A stretch of 64,000 nt of DNA from contig NZ_CP018906.1 in NCBI RefSeq assembly GCF_000785105.2, forward strand, positions 1,364,001-1,428,000, in the 5' to 3' direction. Origin of the DNA: Lentilactobacillus curieae (lineage in GTDB: Bacteria; Bacillota; Bacilli; Lactobacillales; Lactobacillaceae). Under the pieces are notes generated by a model, which saw only the letters and a list, made by a program, of their open reading frames with translations, was not told the origin of the DNA and did no database searches. Shown here one piece after another: positions 1 to 9,314 of the stretch (the first letter of the stretch is position 1; the number at the start of each line of letters is the position of its first letter). The position numbers and the translations under genes are program-made.

Positions 1-155
1 CAGGTAATTGTTTTTACGGGTAAGTATGCTCAAAAAATGATACAAGATAGCTTTGATGTGAAAGGTTGCGACACACCCGGATGCTTTGCCATGGGTTTGG
101 CGGTAATTTTCACGGAGTTAGTCATATTTTTAAAATAGACGAAGGAGGGAACACA
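1..155 (+). promoter_or_regulatory. 5' leader of the S10 ribosomal operon
   Basis: No plausible gene lies here; a reading frame starting at 66 only extends rpsJ upstream. The stretch includes a GC-richer patch (about 70-120) and ends in a strong SD (GAAGGAGGG, 141-149) before the rpsJ ATG. In other bacteria the S10 operon leader is a target of autogenous control by L4; that this leader is regulated the same way is inference. The promoter may lie outside the window. Confidence 0.35.
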
Positions 156-464
156 ATGGCAAAACAAAAGATTCGTATTCGCTTAAAGGCATATGAGCAT
201 CGTATTTTAGATCAATCAGCAGAAAAAATCGTTGCTACGGCAGAAAGAACTGGAGCTACTATTTCAGGTCCAATTCCACTACCTACTGAACGCACAATTT
301 ATACTGTTTTGAGTTCACCACATAAGTTTAAGGATGCTCGTGAACAGTTTGAAATTTTGACACATAAGCGTTTAATCGATATTACTAATCCAACACCAAA
401 GACAGTTGACTCATTAATGAAGCTCGACTTGCCAAGCGGTGTGGACATTGAAATTAAGCTATAA
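156..464 (+). CDS. rpsJ: 30S ribosomal protein S10
   Basis: This is S10 (102 aa) of the 30S head, which also acts as NusE in transcription antitermination. The sequence begins [16 protein letters not shown], typical of the family, and has the usual length. The ATG at 156 is chosen over an upstream in-frame ATG at 66 because it has a strong SD at 141-149 and gives the family N-terminus. It is the first gene of the S10 block, followed 28 nt later by rplC. Confidence 0.98.
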   Translation: MAKQKIRIRLKAYEHRILDQSAEKIVATAERTGATISGPIPLPTERTIYTVLSSPHKFKDAREQFEILTHKRLIDITNPTPKTVDSLMKLDLPSGVDIEIKL

Positions 465-492
465 AAAATACAATTAAATTGGAGGTGTACTC

Positions 493-1125
493 ATGACCAC
501 AAAAGGAATCTTAGGAAAGAAAGTTGGAATGACCCAAGTATTCACAGATAATGGTGAATTAGTTCCCGTTACAGTTGTTGAAGTAAGTCCAAACGTTGTT
601 ATGCAAGTTAAAACTGCAGAAACTGACGGTTACGACGCAATTCAATTGGGTTATGCAGACAAACGCGCTGTGCTTGCAAACAAGCCAGAAGAAGGTCATG
701 CAAAGAAAGCAAAAACTACTCCTAAGCGCTTCATTAAAGAAATCAAAGATGTTGAGCTAGGAGATTACGAATTATCAGGTGAAGTTAAGGCTGACATCTT
801 TGAACCAGGAGACATCGTTGATGTAACTGGTATTACTAAGGGTCATGGATACCAAGGTAACATTCATAAAGATGGTCAACGTCGTGGACCAGAAACTCAT
901 GGTTCTCGTTATCACCGTCGTCCAGGTTCATTGGGACCAATCATTAACCGTGTTGCAGCAGGTATGAAACTACCAGGTAGAATGGGTAACAAGACAGTTA
1001 CAATTCAAAACCTTGAAATCGTTCGTACTGATGTTGAAAACAATGTGATTTTGGTTAAGGGTAACGTTCCTGGAGCTAACAAATCATACATTACAATCAA
1101 AACCGCAGCTCGCGGTACAAAATAA
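493..1125 (+). CDS. rplC: 50S ribosomal protein L3
   Basis: L3 (210 aa) is an early-assembly 50S protein whose extension reaches the peptidyl transferase centre. It starts with [16 protein letters not shown] and contains the conserved segment rich in Gly, His and Arg around residues 115-155, including the RRPGSLG stretch. SD GGAGGTG is at 481-487. Its length and its place between rpsJ and rplD are canonical. Confidence 0.98.
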   Translation: MTTKGILGKKVGMTQVFTDNGELVPVTVVEVSPNVVMQVKTAETDGYDAIQLGYADKRAVLANKPEEGHAKKAKTTPKRFIKEIKDVELGDYELSGEVKADIFEPGDIVDVTGITKGHGYQGNIHKDGQRRGPETHGSRYHRRPGSLGPIINRVAAGMKLPGRMGNKTVTIQNLEIVRTDVENNVILVKGNVPGANKSYITIKTAARGTK

Positions 1126-1145
1126 TAGAAGGGAGGCAACCATAA

Positions 1146-1769
1146 ATGACTGATGTAGCATTATATAAACAAGATGGAAGTAAAAGCGGTAACGTATCAT
1201 TAAACGACTCAATCTTTGGTATTGAACCAAACGAAAACGTTGTTTTTGACACAATCTTAATGCAACGTGCTTCAATGCGCCAAGGAACACACGCTGTTAA
1301 GAACCGTTCAGCTGTTCGCGGTGGTGGTAAGAAACCATGGCGTCAAAAGGGTACTGGTAGAGCTCGTCAAGGATCAATTCGTTCACCACAATGGCGTGGC
1401 GGTGGAATTGTCTTCGGACCTGCTCCACGTTCATACGCATACCATTTACCACGTAAAGTTACTCGTTTAGCATTGAAGTCTGTTCTATCTACTAAGGTAG
1501 CAGATGACAAGTTCTTAGTTGTTGATGCACTTGCATATGACGCACCAAAGACTAAAGACTTCTCAGCAATGTTAGACAAGTTGGAAGTTTCAACTAAGAC
1601 ATTGGTAGTTTTGGAAGACGACAACGAAAAAGCAATGTTATCTGCACGTAACCTTGAAAACGTTAAGGTTGTCCTTGCAAAAGGAATTAACGTACTCGAT
1701 GTTGCCAACAGTGACAAAGTCGTTATTACAAAAGCTGCCCTTTCTCAAGTAGAGGAGGTGCTCGCATAA
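1146..1769 (+). CDS. rplD: 50S ribosomal protein L4
   Basis: L4 (207 aa) lines the peptide exit tunnel. The long basic loop [19 protein letters not shown] (about residues 58-77) is the tunnel-constriction signature. In several bacteria L4 also represses its own operon; nothing here proves that for this organism. SD GGGAGG lies about 10 nt upstream. The stop codon overlaps the rplW start by one base (TAATG), indicating translational coupling. Confidence 0.98.
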   Translation: MTDVALYKQDGSKSGNVSLNDSIFGIEPNENVVFDTILMQRASMRQGTHAVKNRSAVRGGGKKPWRQKGTGRARQGSIRSPQWRGGGIVFGPAPRSYAYHLPRKVTRLALKSVLSTKVADDKFLVVDALAYDAPKTKDFSAMLDKLEVSTKTLVVLEDDNEKAMLSARNLENVKVVLAKGINVLDVANSDKVVITKAALSQVEEVLA

Positions 1770-2056
1770 TGGAATCACGCGATATCATTTTACGCCCAGT
1801 TATTACTGAAGAATCAACCAGCAAGATGGACGATAAGAGCTACACTTTCGACGTAGATCTACGAGCAACTAAAACCCAAGTGAAAAAAGCTATCGAAGAC
1901 ATTTTTGATGTTAAAGTAACACGAGTAAACATCATGAACGTTAAGGGTAAGCAAAAACGCCAAGGTAGATATGTTGGCTTTACTAAGAAACGTCGTAAGG
2001 CAATCGTTACATTGTCTGAAGATTCAAAAGAAATTCAATTATTCGGCGAAGAATAA
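1769..2056 (+). CDS. rplW: 50S ribosomal protein L23
   Basis: L23 (95 aa) sits at the exit of the peptide tunnel and docks trigger factor and SRP. It begins [17 protein letters not shown], a clear L23 N-terminus, and has the usual length. Its ATG overlaps the rplD stop by one base. The SD (GAGGAGGTG) lies inside the end of rplD. Confidence 0.97.
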   Translation: MESRDIILRPVITEESTSKMDDKSYTFDVDLRATKTQVKKAIEDIFDVKVTRVNIMNVKGKQKRQGRYVGFTKKRRKAIVTLSEDSKEIQLFGEE

Positions 2057-2082
2057 AAATAATCAACTAGGAGGGAAACATC

Positions 2083-2922
2083 TTGGCTATTAAGACATAC
2101 AAGCCAACCAGCAATGGTAGACGTAACATGACTAGCCTTGACTACAGTGATATCACTAAGTCAAAGCCTGAAAAGTCATTGCTTGAACCAAAGAGCAAGA
2201 CTGCTGGCCGTAACAACTACGGTCATATGACTGTTCGTCACCGTGGTGGTGGTAACAAGAATCAATACCGTGTTATTGATTTCAAACGTAACAAAGATGA
2301 CATTACAGCTACTGTTAAAGCCATCGAATATGATCCTAACAGAACTGCAAACATTGCTCTTGTTGTATATGAAGATGGTGTTAAGTCATACATCCTCGCA
2401 CCTAAGGGCTTAAAAGTTGGGGATAAAATTGAATCTGGTGCAAATGCAGATATTAAGACTGGTAACACTTTGCCATTGGTAAACATTCCAGTTGGTTCAG
2501 TTATCCACAATATCGAATTGAAGCCAGGTAAGGGTGGACAACTTGTTCGTTCTGCTGGTACTTCAGCTCAATTACTTGGCCGTGACGGTAAGTACGCACT
2601 TGTTAGATTATCATCTGGTGAAGTTCGTATGATTCTTTCTGTTAACCGCGCTACTATCGGTGCCGTAGGTAACGAAGAACATGAACTTGTTAATGTTGGT
2701 AAAGCTGGTCGTACTCGTTACAAGGGTCAACGTCCACACGTTCGTGGATCTGTAATGAACCCTAACGATCACCCACATGGTGGTGGTGAAGGTAAAGCTC
2801 CAGTTGGTCTTCCATCACCATTATCACCATGGGGTAAGAAGACAGTTGGTAAGAAGACTCGTTCTAAGAAGGCACGTTCAGATAAGTTTATCGTTCGTCG
2901 TCGTAAAGGATCGAAGATGTAA
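2083..2922 (+). CDS. rplB: 50S ribosomal protein L2
   Basis: L2 (279 aa) is a core 50S protein needed for subunit joining and peptidyl transferase function. The highly conserved C-terminal region with [13 protein letters not shown] (about residues 226-238) holds the functionally important His. The start is TTG at 2083, ten bases after SD AGGAGGG; no ATG gives the family N-terminus (AIKTYKPTS). Codon use is highly biased, as in its neighbours. Confidence 0.98.
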   Translation: MAIKTYKPTSNGRRNMTSLDYSDITKSKPEKSLLEPKSKTAGRNNYGHMTVRHRGGGNKNQYRVIDFKRNKDDITATVKAIEYDPNRTANIALVVYEDGVKSYILAPKGLKVGDKIESGANADIKTGNTLPLVNIPVGSVIHNIELKPGKGGQLVRSAGTSAQLLGRDGKYALVRLSSGEVRMILSVNRATIGAVGNEEHELVNVGKAGRTRYKGQRPHVRGSVMNPNDHPHGGGEGKAPVGLPSPLSPWGKKTVGKKTRSKKARSDKFIVRRRKGSKM

Positions 2923-2965
2923 TAAATCGCATTAAAAAGCACATGTTAACAGAGGAGGTCACATA

Positions 2966-3244
2966 ATGAGTCGTAGCTTAAAAAAGGGACCATTCGCTGA
3001 CGAGTACCTACTTAAGAAAGTAGATGCCCAAAAGGACCAAGACAAGAAGTCAGTAATCAAGACTTGGTCACGTCGTTCAACGATTTTCCCAAGTTTTATT
3101 GGATATACATTCGCAGTTTATGATGGACGTAAACACGTCCCAGTGTATGTTCAAGAAGACATGGTTGGACATAAACTCGGTGAGTTCGTTCCAACTCGTA
3201 CTTTCCATGGACACGGTAGCAATGCCGATAAGAAAACAAAGTAA
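2966..3244 (+). CDS. rpsS: 30S ribosomal protein S19
   Basis: S19 (92 aa) of the 30S head contacts 16S rRNA near the A site together with S13. It starts [10 protein letters not shown] and carries [15 protein letters not shown] and the [15 protein letters not shown] block, all typical. SD GAGGAGGT precedes the ATG. It lies 43 nt after rplB and 16 nt before rplV. Confidence 0.98.
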   Translation: MSRSLKKGPFADEYLLKKVDAQKDQDKKSVIKTWSRRSTIFPSFIGYTFAVYDGRKHVPVYVQEDMVGHKLGEFVPTRTFHGHGSNADKKTK

Positions 3245-3260
3245 GCAAGGAGGATAACTA

Positions 3261-3617
3261 ATGGCTGAACAAGTTACATCAGCAACAGCAACTGCTAAAA
3301 CTGTTCGTATCGCCGCTCGTAAGGTCCGCCTTGTAGTTGATCTTATCAGAGGCAAGAACGTTGCAGAAGCAGCAGCTATCTTGGACTTCACACCTCGTGG
3401 AGCTTCACCGGTAGTATCAAAAGTACTAAAATCTGCAGTTGCTAACGCAGAAAACAACTTTGACTTAGACAGTGAGAACTTGTACGTAAGCGAAGCATTT
3501 GTCAACGAAGGACCAACGCTCAAGCGTTTCCGTCCACGTGCAAAGGGCTCAGCTTCACCAATCAACAAGCGCACAAGTCATATTACAATCGTAGTTTCAG
3601 AAAAAGAGGAGGGATAA
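3261..3617 (+). CDS. rplV: 50S ribosomal protein L22
   Basis: L22 (118 aa) contacts all 23S rRNA domains and, with L4, forms the tunnel constriction. The family core is present ([17 protein letters not shown] at about residues 16-32, and the C-terminal beta-hairpin with [11 protein letters not shown]). SD AAGGAGG is at 3247-3253. Only 3 nt separate its stop from rpsC. Confidence 0.98.
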   Translation: MAEQVTSATATAKTVRIAARKVRLVVDLIRGKNVAEAAAILDFTPRGASPVVSKVLKSAVANAENNFDLDSENLYVSEAFVNEGPTLKRFRPRAKGSASPINKRTSHITIVVSEKEEG

Positions 3618-3620
3618 CGC

Positions 3621-4286
3621 GTGGGACAAAAAATTAATCCTAATGGATTCCGAGTAGGTGTGATTCGCGACTGGGAAGCTAAATGGTACGCTGATAAAGA
3701 ATATGCAGCATACTTGCGTGAAGACCTACAAATCCGTAAATATATTGAAAAGCGTCTTGCAAGTGCTTCAGTTTCAACTGTTGAAATTGAACGTGCTGCA
3801 AACCGGGTTAACGTTTCAATTCATACTGCTAAACCAGGAATGGTTATTGGTAAGGGTGGATCTGAAGTAGAAAACCTTCGTAAAGAACTTAATAACCTTA
3901 CTGGTAAGAGAGTTCACATCAACATCATCGAAATCAAGAAACCTGATTTAGATGCTAAATTAGTTGGCGAAAACATTGCTCGTCAATTGGAAGGCCGTGT
4001 TGCTTTCCGTCGCGCAATGCGTCAAGCAATGCAACGTTCAATGCGTTCAGGCGCAAAGGGTATCAAGACACAATCATCAGGTCGTTTAAACGGTGCGGAT
4101 ATGGCACGTGTTGAAACATATTCTGATGGTACTGTTCCTTTGCATACTCTTAGAGCTGATATTGACTATGCATGGGTAGAAGCTCACACAACTTACGGTG
4201 CAATTGGTGTTAAGACATGGATTTACCGTGGTGAAATTCTTCCAGAAAAAAAGAACAGCGAGAATGAGGACAAAGGAGGGAAATAA
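3621..4286 (+). CDS. rpsC: 30S ribosomal protein S3
   Basis: S3 (221 aa) forms part of the mRNA entry channel on the 30S subunit. A KH type-2 domain is visible around residues 40-107, with the VIGKGG loop, followed by the C-terminal S3 domain ([10 protein letters not shown]). The start is GTG at 3621, behind SD GAGGAGGG. Two bases separate its stop from rplP. Confidence 0.98.
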   Translation: MGQKINPNGFRVGVIRDWEAKWYADKEYAAYLREDLQIRKYIEKRLASASVSTVEIERAANRVNVSIHTAKPGMVIGKGGSEVENLRKELNNLTGKRVHINIIEIKKPDLDAKLVGENIARQLEGRVAFRRAMRQAMQRSMRSGAKGIKTQSSGRLNGADMARVETYSDGTVPLHTLRADIDYAWVEAHTTYGAIGVKTWIYRGEILPEKKNSENEDKGGK

Positions 4287-4288
4287 AC

Positions 4289-4723
4289 ATGTTAGTACCA
4301 AAACGTGTTAAGCATCGTCGTGAACACCGTGGCAAGCTCCGTGGAGCAGCTAAGGGTGGTAAGCAAGTAAGCTTCGGCGAATATGGTTTGCAATCTTTGG
4401 ATTCAAAATGGATCACAAACAGACAAATCGAAGCCTCTCGTATAGCAATGACCCGTTATATGAAGCGTGGTGGAAAAGTTTGGATTAAGATTTTCCCTCA
4501 CAAGTCATATACCGAAAAAGGTGTCGGAGTTCGTATGGGTAATGGTAAAGGTACGCCAGCTGGATGGGTAGCCCCTGTTAAGCGTGGTAAGGTACTTTTC
4601 GAAGTCGGTGGTGTTTCAGAGGAAGTTGCCAACGAAGCATTAAGACTTGCATCAATGAAACTTCCCGTTAGAACTAAGATTATTAAACGTGAGGAAGTAG
4701 GTGGCGAATCAAATGAAGGCTAA
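4289..4723 (+). CDS. rplP: 50S ribosomal protein L16
   Basis: L16 (144 aa) lies near the A-site tRNA elbow. It begins [15 protein letters not shown], and the conserved [15 protein letters not shown] stretch lies at about residues 88-102. SD AAAGGAGGG overlaps the end of rpsC. Its last codons overlap the start of rpmC by 11 nt. Confidence 0.98.
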   Translation: MLVPKRVKHRREHRGKLRGAAKGGKQVSFGEYGLQSLDSKWITNRQIEASRIAMTRYMKRGGKVWIKIFPHKSYTEKGVGVRMGNGKGTPAGWVAPVKRGKVLFEVGGVSEEVANEALRLASMKLPVRTKIIKREEVGGESNEG

Positions 4724-4907
4724 TGAAATTAATGAATTAACCACTGCTCAAATGATTGACAAAGAAAAAGATTATAAAGACGAATTGTTCAATCTTCGTT
4801 TCCAATTGGCCACTGGCCAACTTGAAAACACTGCTCGTCTGAAGCAAGTTCGTAAGAACATTGCTCGTATCAAGACAGCACTTCGTCAACAAGAACTAAA
4901 CAAGTAG
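4713..4907 (+). CDS. rpmC: 50S ribosomal protein L29
   Basis: L29 (64 aa) is a small helical-hairpin protein at the tunnel exit beside L23. The segment [20 protein letters not shown] is the L29 signature. I chose ATG 4713 (MKANEIN), which matches the usual N-terminus and length and has an SD-like GGTGG 8 nt upstream. A GTG at 4701 in the same frame would add four residues. The gene overlaps the end of rplP. Confidence 0.95.
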   Translation: MKANEINELTTAQMIDKEKDYKDELFNLRFQLATGQLENTARLKQVRKNIARIKTALRQQELNK

Positions 4908-4932
4908 AATACGATAAGGAGGTAACTAATTA

Positions 4933-5199
4933 ATGGCTGAAGAACGCAACCAGCGTAAAGTATACCAAGGACGTGTAGTTTCTGCTAAGAGTGACAAAAC
5001 TATCACTGTTGTTGTTGAAACATACAAGACACATCCTGTATATGGCAAGCGTGTTAAGTATTCTAAAAAATATACTGCTCATGATGAAAACAATGAAGCA
5101 AAGGTTAACGATATTGTCCGGATCATGGAAACTCGTCCAATGTCAAAGACAAAGCGTTTCCGTCTTCTAAACATCGTTGAAAAAGCGGTTATTATTTAA
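4933..5199 (+). CDS. rpsQ: 30S ribosomal protein S17
   Basis: S17 (88 aa) is a primary 16S rRNA binder with an OB fold. It shows [20 protein letters not shown] and the [15 protein letters not shown] tail typical of the family. SD AAGGAGGT is at 4916-4923. It is the last gene of what corresponds to the E. coli S10 operon; the next gene is unusually far away for this cluster (60 nt). Confidence 0.98.
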   Translation: MAEERNQRKVYQGRVVSAKSDKTITVVVETYKTHPVYGKRVKYSKKYTAHDENNEAKVNDIVRIMETRPMSKTKRFRLLNIVEKAVII

Positions 5200-5210
5200 T
5201 TTAATTTTTA

Positions 5211-5244
5211 TCATTTTTTATCGTATTCTGATCTTAAAAAATGA
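5211..5244 (+). repeat. 10-bp inverted repeat between rpsQ and rplN
   Basis: TCATTTTTTA (5211-5220) is the exact reverse complement of TAAAAAATGA (5235-5244), with a 14-nt loop. The hairpin ends next to the rplN SD (GGGAGG, 5246-5251). It has no clean U-tract after the 3' arm, so it does not look like an ordinary terminator. A role in mRNA processing or translation control is inference. Confidence 0.45.
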
Positions 5245-5259
5245 AGGGAGGATATACCT

Positions 5260-5628
5260 TTGATTCAACAAGAAAGCCGTTTAAAAGTTGCTGACAACTC
5301 AGGCGCAAGAGAAATTTTAACTATTAAGGTCTTAGGTGGCTCAACTAGAAGATATGCCGGAATCGGTGACACCATCGTTGCTACGGTTAAACAAGCAACA
5401 CCAGGTGGCGTTGTCAAAAAGGGTGACGTTGTTAAAGCTGTTGTTGTCCGTACTAAGTCAGTTACTCGTCGTAATGATGGTTCATACATTCGTTTTGACG
5501 AAAATGCTGCTGTATTGATTCGTGACGATAAAAGCCCTCAAGGTACTCGTATCTTTGGCCCGGTTGCTCGTGAATTGCGTGATCACAACTTCATGAAGAT
5601 CGTTTCATTGGCCCCAGAAGTACTTTAA
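5260..5628 (+). CDS. rplN: 50S ribosomal protein L14
   Basis: L14 (122 aa) lies at the 30S/50S interface and is the binding site of the silencing factor RsfS. It begins [19 protein letters not shown], a very conserved N-terminus. The start is TTG at 5260 behind SD GGGAGG; no ATG fits. In E. coli this gene opens the spc operon, and here it also follows the largest gap in the S10/spc block. Confidence 0.98.
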   Translation: MIQQESRLKVADNSGAREILTIKVLGGSTRRYAGIGDTIVATVKQATPGGVVKKGDVVKAVVVRTKSVTRRNDGSYIRFDENAAVLIRDDKSPQGTRIFGPVARELRDHNFMKIVSLAPEVL

Positions 5629-5658
5629 TTTCAACCAAGGATATAAGGAGGTGCCGTT

Positions 5659-5967
5659 ATGTTCATTAAAACTGGTGACAAAGTTCGCGTTATTAGTGGT
5701 AAGGACAAGGGTAAAGAAGGAACAGTTAAGAAGACTATTGCTTCAAAAGACCGTGTTATCGTCGAAGGCGTAAACATGATCAAGAAACATTCAAAGGCTT
5801 CATCAACTAACCCACAAGGTGGAATTGTTGATACTGAAGCACCTATCCATGTTTCTAACGTAATGCTAATTGACCCTTCAACAAATGAACCAACTCGTGT
5901 TGGTTTCAAAGTTGAAGATGGAAAAAAAGTTCGTTTTTCTAAAAAGACACAAAAAGCAATCAATTAA
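5659..5967 (+). CDS. rplX: 50S ribosomal protein L24
   Basis: L24 (102 aa) is an assembly initiator of the 50S subunit. A KOW motif is visible near the N-terminus ([16 protein letters not shown]), followed by [19 protein letters not shown] precedes the ATG. Canonical position between rplN and rplE. Confidence 0.98.
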   Translation: MFIKTGDKVRVISGKDKGKEGTVKKTIASKDRVIVEGVNMIKKHSKASSTNPQGGIVDTEAPIHVSNVMLIDPSTNEPTRVGFKVEDGKKVRFSKKTQKAIN

Positions 5968-5996
5968 TTATTAATTGAAAGGAGGATACCTTTTAA

Positions 5997-6539
5997 ATGT
6001 CAAGTCGTTTACGAGAAAAATTTGATAACGAAATCAAATCACACATGATGGAAAAGTTCAACTATTCTTCAACTATGCAAGCACCTAAGATTGAGAAGAT
6101 TGTTTTGAACATGGGTGTTGGTGACGCTGTTACTAACGCTAAGAACTTGGATGAAGCAGTTGCAGAACTTGCTTTGATCTCAGGTCAAAAACCTTTAGTT
6201 ACAAAGGCTAAGAAATCAATTGCCGGTTTCAGACTTCGTGAAGGAATGTCAATCGGTGCCAAAGTTACCCTTCGTGGTGACAGAATGTATGATTTCTTGG
6301 ATAAGTTGATCAATGTTTCATTACCACGTGTTCGTGACTTCCATGGTGTTAGTAGCCGTGCCTTTGATGGCCGTGGTAACTACACTTTGGGTGTTAGAGA
6401 ACAATTGATTTTCCCAGAAATTGACTACGATAATGTTAACCGTGTTAGAGGTTTGGACATTGTTGTTGTAACTACTGCTAATACTGATGAAGAATCACGT
6501 GAATTGTTGACTCAATTCGGTATGCCATTCGCCAAATAA
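5997..6539 (+). CDS. rplE: 50S ribosomal protein L5
   Basis: L5 (180 aa) binds 5S rRNA and the P-site tRNA region. Signature stretches include [14 protein letters not shown] (about residues 32-45) and the [19 protein letters not shown] block. SD AAAGGAGG is at 5978-5985, before an ATG at 5997. Length is normal for the family. Confidence 0.98.
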   Translation: MSSRLREKFDNEIKSHMMEKFNYSSTMQAPKIEKIVLNMGVGDAVTNAKNLDEAVAELALISGQKPLVTKAKKSIAGFRLREGMSIGAKVTLRGDRMYDFLDKLINVSLPRVRDFHGVSSRAFDGRGNYTLGVREQLIFPEIDYDNVNRVRGLDIVVVTTANTDEESRELLTQFGMPFAK

Positions 6540-6554
6540 TGAGGAGGTTTCACA

Positions 6555-6740
6555 TTGGCTAAAAAATCATTAATTGTAAAAAGTGAACGCCCTGCTAAAT
6601 TCTCAACTCAGAATTACACTCGTTGCGAACGTTGCGGACGACCTCATTCAGTTTACAAAAAATTCCATTTATGCCGTTTATGCGTACGTGAACTTGCCCA
6701 CAAGGGACAAATTCCTGGCATGAAAAAAGCAAGTTGGTAA
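6555..6740 (+). CDS. rpsN: 30S ribosomal protein S14, zinc-binding short form
   Basis: S14 type Z (61 aa) of the 30S head. Four cysteines in two pairs (CERC at about residues 24-27 and CRLC at about 40-43) form the zinc ribbon, marking the C+ paralogue rather than the long zinc-free form. The start is TTG at 6555 with SD GAGGAGG. Many lactobacilli carry a second, zinc-free S14 elsewhere; none is seen here. Confidence 0.98.
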   Translation: MAKKSLIVKSERPAKFSTQNYTRCERCGRPHSVYKKFHLCRLCVRELAHKGQIPGMKKASW

Positions 6741-6766
6741 TATTCTAAAAAGGAGGTTGTACGTTA

Positions 6767-7165
6767 ATGTCTATGACTGACCCAATTGCAGACTTTTTAA
6801 CTCGCATTCGTAATGCAAACATGGTTTACCATGAAACAGTTGAAGTACCTGCATCAAAGATTAAACGTGATATCGCTGAAATCCTCAAACGTGAAGGTTT
6901 TGTACGCGATGTTGAATATATTGAAGATGATAAGCAAGGCGTAATCCGCGTATTCTTGAAATACGGTAAGGACAAGCAACGCGTTATCACCGGTTTAAAG
7001 AGAATTTCAAAGCCAGGTTTACGTTCATACGTTAAAGCTGACGCTGTTCCTAAGGTTCTTAACGGACTTGGAATTGCAATTATTTCTACTTCAAACGGAG
7101 TTGTTACTGACAAAGAAGCTCGCGCTCAAAAAGTCGGTGGCGAAGTATTAGCTTACGTTTGGTAA
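6767..7165 (+). CDS. rpsH: 30S ribosomal protein S8
   Basis: S8 (132 aa) is a primary 16S rRNA binder and, in E. coli, the translational repressor of the spc operon. It begins [18 protein letters not shown] and ends with GGEVLAYVW, both diagnostic. SD AAGGAGGT precedes the ATG. Confidence 0.98.
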   Translation: MSMTDPIADFLTRIRNANMVYHETVEVPASKIKRDIAEILKREGFVRDVEYIEDDKQGVIRVFLKYGKDKQRVITGLKRISKPGLRSYVKADAVPKVLNGLGIAIISTSNGVVTDKEARAQKVGGEVLAYVW

Positions 7166-7196
7166 TAAATATCATTAAATAGGAGGTGTAATTTCA

Positions 7197-7736
7197 ATGA
7201 GTCGTATTGGTTATAAAACTGTTACTATCCCTGAAGGTGTGGAAATTAAGTCTGAAGGAAACGTTGTAACTGTTAAGGGTTCTAAAGGATCTTTGACCCG
7301 TGAACTTTCATCAGATATTAAGATGAATGTTAACGGTAACGAGGTTACTTTTGAACCAATCGGAGCATACAACAACCGTGTTCGTGCTCTTCACGGAACT
7401 ACTCGTGCCAACTTCAACAACATGGTTGAAGGTGTTACTGATGGTTTCAAGAAAACACTTAAACTTGTCGGTGTTGGATACCGTGCACAATTGAAGGGAA
7501 AAACATTAACTCTTAATGTTGGTTACTCAAACCCAGTCGACATGACTGTTCCTGAAGATTTGACTGTTGAAGTTCCAGATAACACTACTATCAACATTAG
7601 TGGTATCAACAAGCAACACGTTGGTGACTTTGCTGCCGAGGTTCGTGCAGTTCGTTCACCAGAACCATACAAGGGTAAGGGTATTCGTTACGAAAACGAA
7701 CACATTATTCGTAAAGAAGGAAAGACTGGTAAGTAG
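7197..7736 (+). CDS. rplF: 50S ribosomal protein L6
   Basis: L6 (179 aa) lies near the GTPase-associated centre. Two L6 domains are visible; the C-terminal one holds the signature [16 protein letters not shown] (about residues 152-167). SD AGGAGGTG is upstream of ATG 7197. Confidence 0.98.
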   Translation: MSRIGYKTVTIPEGVEIKSEGNVVTVKGSKGSLTRELSSDIKMNVNGNEVTFEPIGAYNNRVRALHGTTRANFNNMVEGVTDGFKKTLKLVGVGYRAQLKGKTLTLNVGYSNPVDMTVPEDLTVEVPDNTTINISGINKQHVGDFAAEVRAVRSPEPYKGKGIRYENEHIIRKEGKTGK

Positions 7737-7769
7737 TTCTTACTAGTAAATTAAATTGAGGTGACTATT

Positions 7770-8126
7770 TTGATTTCTAAACCAGATAAAAACAAGAACC
7801 GGAAACGTCGTCACAGTCGTGTCCGTAGTAAAATTTCTGGTACTGCCGAGCGCCCACGCTTAAATGTTTTCCGTTCAAACAAAAACATCTACGCTCAAGT
7901 AATTGATGACGTAGAGGGTGTAACGCTTGTTAGTGCCTCAACACTTGATACTGCAGTCAGTGGCGAAAGCAAGACTGAACAAGCAGCTAGTGTTGGTAAA
8001 TTAGTAGCAGAACGCGCTAATGAAAAGAACATTAAGAATGTTGTTTTTGATCGTGGAGGATACATTTACCATGGTCGTGTTCAAGCTCTTGCAGATGCTG
8101 CTCGTGAAAATGGACTAGAATTTTAA
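7770..8126 (+). CDS. rplR: 50S ribosomal protein L18
   Basis: L18 (118 aa) binds 5S rRNA with L5. It shows [21 protein letters not shown] and the C-terminal [15 protein letters not shown] chose TTG 7770: a GTG at 7761 in the same frame lies inside the SD (GAGGTGA, 7758-7764) and cannot be initiated from it. The TTG start gives exactly five bases of spacing and the normal family length. Confidence 0.96.
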   Translation: MISKPDKNKNRKRRHSRVRSKISGTAERPRLNVFRSNKNIYAQVIDDVEGVTLVSASTLDTAVSGESKTEQAASVGKLVAERANEKNIKNVVFDRGGYIYHGRVQALADAARENGLEF

Positions 8127-8147
8127 TAAAAGGAGGAATAACCGCAC

Positions 8148-8651
8148 ATGAAGAAGTTTATTGATCCAGATAAGTTAGAGCTTGAAGACACTGTCGTTTC
8201 AATCAACCGAATTACTAAGGTTGTTAAAGGTGGACGTCGTCTTCGTTTCGCCGCTTTGGTTGTCGTTGGTGACAAACAAGGACATGTTGGATTTGGTACT
8301 GGTAAAGCTCAAGAAGTTCCAGAAGCTATTCGTAAAGCAGTCGAAGCAGCTCGCAAGAACTTGATTGAGGTTCCGATTGTTGGTACAACAATTCCTCATG
8401 AAATCGTTGGAACATTCGGTGGTGGCCGTATTTTACTTAAGCCTGCCGCTGAAGGTTCTGGAGTTGCCGCTGGTGGTGCCGTACGTAACGTTATGGAACT
8501 TGCCGGTGTTGACGATGTTACAAGTAAGCGTTTGGGATCAAACACTCCAGTCAATGTTATTAGAGCTACTTTTGAAGGCTTGAAAGCTTTGAGAAATGCT
8601 GAAGCAGTTTCAGCATTACGTGGTGTTTCAGCCCAACATTTAGCTGAATAA
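8148..8651 (+). CDS. rpsE: 30S ribosomal protein S5
   Basis: S5 (167 aa) lies on the 30S back and affects decoding accuracy. The N-terminal double-stranded-RNA-binding domain holds the signature from [20 protein letters not shown] to [10 protein letters not shown]. The C-terminal domain carries [21 protein letters not shown] precedes ATG 8148. Confidence 0.98.
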   Translation: MKKFIDPDKLELEDTVVSINRITKVVKGGRRLRFAALVVVGDKQGHVGFGTGKAQEVPEAIRKAVEAARKNLIEVPIVGTTIPHEIVGTFGGGRILLKPAAEGSGVAAGGAVRNVMELAGVDDVTSKRLGSNTPVNVIRATFEGLKALRNAEAVSALRGVSAQHLAE

Positions 8652-8664
8652 GGAGGTTATTGTA

Positions 8665-8850
8665 ATGGCTCAATTGAAAATTACATTAATTCGTAGTGCA
8701 GCACATCGCCTCCCAAAGCAACGTAAAATTGTGAAGGCTCTTGGCTTAAACCGGGTGAATAGCTCAGTTGTCAAGCCTGACAATGAAGCAACTCGGGGAG
8801 CTCTTTTCCAAATTGCACATTTAATTGATGTAGAACAAGTTAAAGACTAA
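8665..8850 (+). CDS. rpmD: 50S ribosomal protein L30
   Basis: L30 (61 aa), a small 50S protein present in most Firmicutes. It has the family pattern [23 protein letters not shown] followed by [32 protein letters not shown] is at 8650-8657, ATG at 8665. Confidence 0.97.
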   Translation: MAQLKITLIRSAAHRLPKQRKIVKALGLNRVNSSVVKPDNEATRGALFQIAHLIDVEQVKD

Positions 8851-8879
8851 TTAATATTTTGTAAGGAGGTGCCAAATTC

Positions 8880-9314
8880 ATGAATTTGAACGAATTGAAG
8901 GCCGCTGAAGGTTCTCGTTCATTACGTACTCGTAAGGGACGTGGCCGTTCTGCCGGTAAGGGTAAAACTGCTGGTCGTGGTCAAAAAGGACAAAAGGCTC
9001 GTAGTAAGACTCGTGTCGGATTTGAAGGTGGCCAAATGCCACTTTACCGTCGTATTCCAAAACGTGGTTTCAACAACATCAACCGGAAAGACTATGCTGT
9101 AGTTAACGTTGCTAAGCTTGATGCTTTCGACAACGGTACAGAAGTAACTCCAGAATTGCTTGTTGAATCAGGTATCGTCAAGAACGTTAAATCAGGCATC
9201 AAAATTCTTGGTGAAGGTGAGCTATCAAAGAAGTTAACTGTTAAAGCTAACAAATTCTCAAAGACAGCTCAATCTACTATTGAAAATGCAGGCGGTAAAA
9301 TCGAGGTGATCTAA
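8880..9314 (+). CDS. rplO: 50S ribosomal protein L15
   Basis: L15 (144 aa) is a late-assembly 50S protein. The basic Gly-rich N-terminus ([19 protein letters not shown], about residues 21-39) and the [18 protein letters not shown] block are characteristic. SD AAGGAGGTG is upstream. The stop overlaps the secY start by one base. Confidence 0.98.
   Translation: MNLNELKAAEGSRSLRTRKGRGRSAGKGKTAGRGQKGQKARSKTRVGFEGGQMPLYRRIPKRGFNNINRKDYAVVNVAKLDAFDNGTEVTPELLVESGIVKNVKSGIKILGEGELSKKLTVKANKFSKTAQSTIENAGGKIEVI

Noticed and set aside
3077-3574. A 165-codon open frame on the minus strand across rpsS and rplV
   Set aside because: It lies opposite two certain ribosomal protein genes, has no SD or family resemblance, and its composition mirrors the codon bias of the genes on the other strand.
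7761-7769. GTG 7761 as the rplR start
   Set aside because: This codon is part of the SD GAGGTGA that serves TTG 7770; the same logic rejects GTG 39364 for deoR and GTG 60243 for the RpiR gene.
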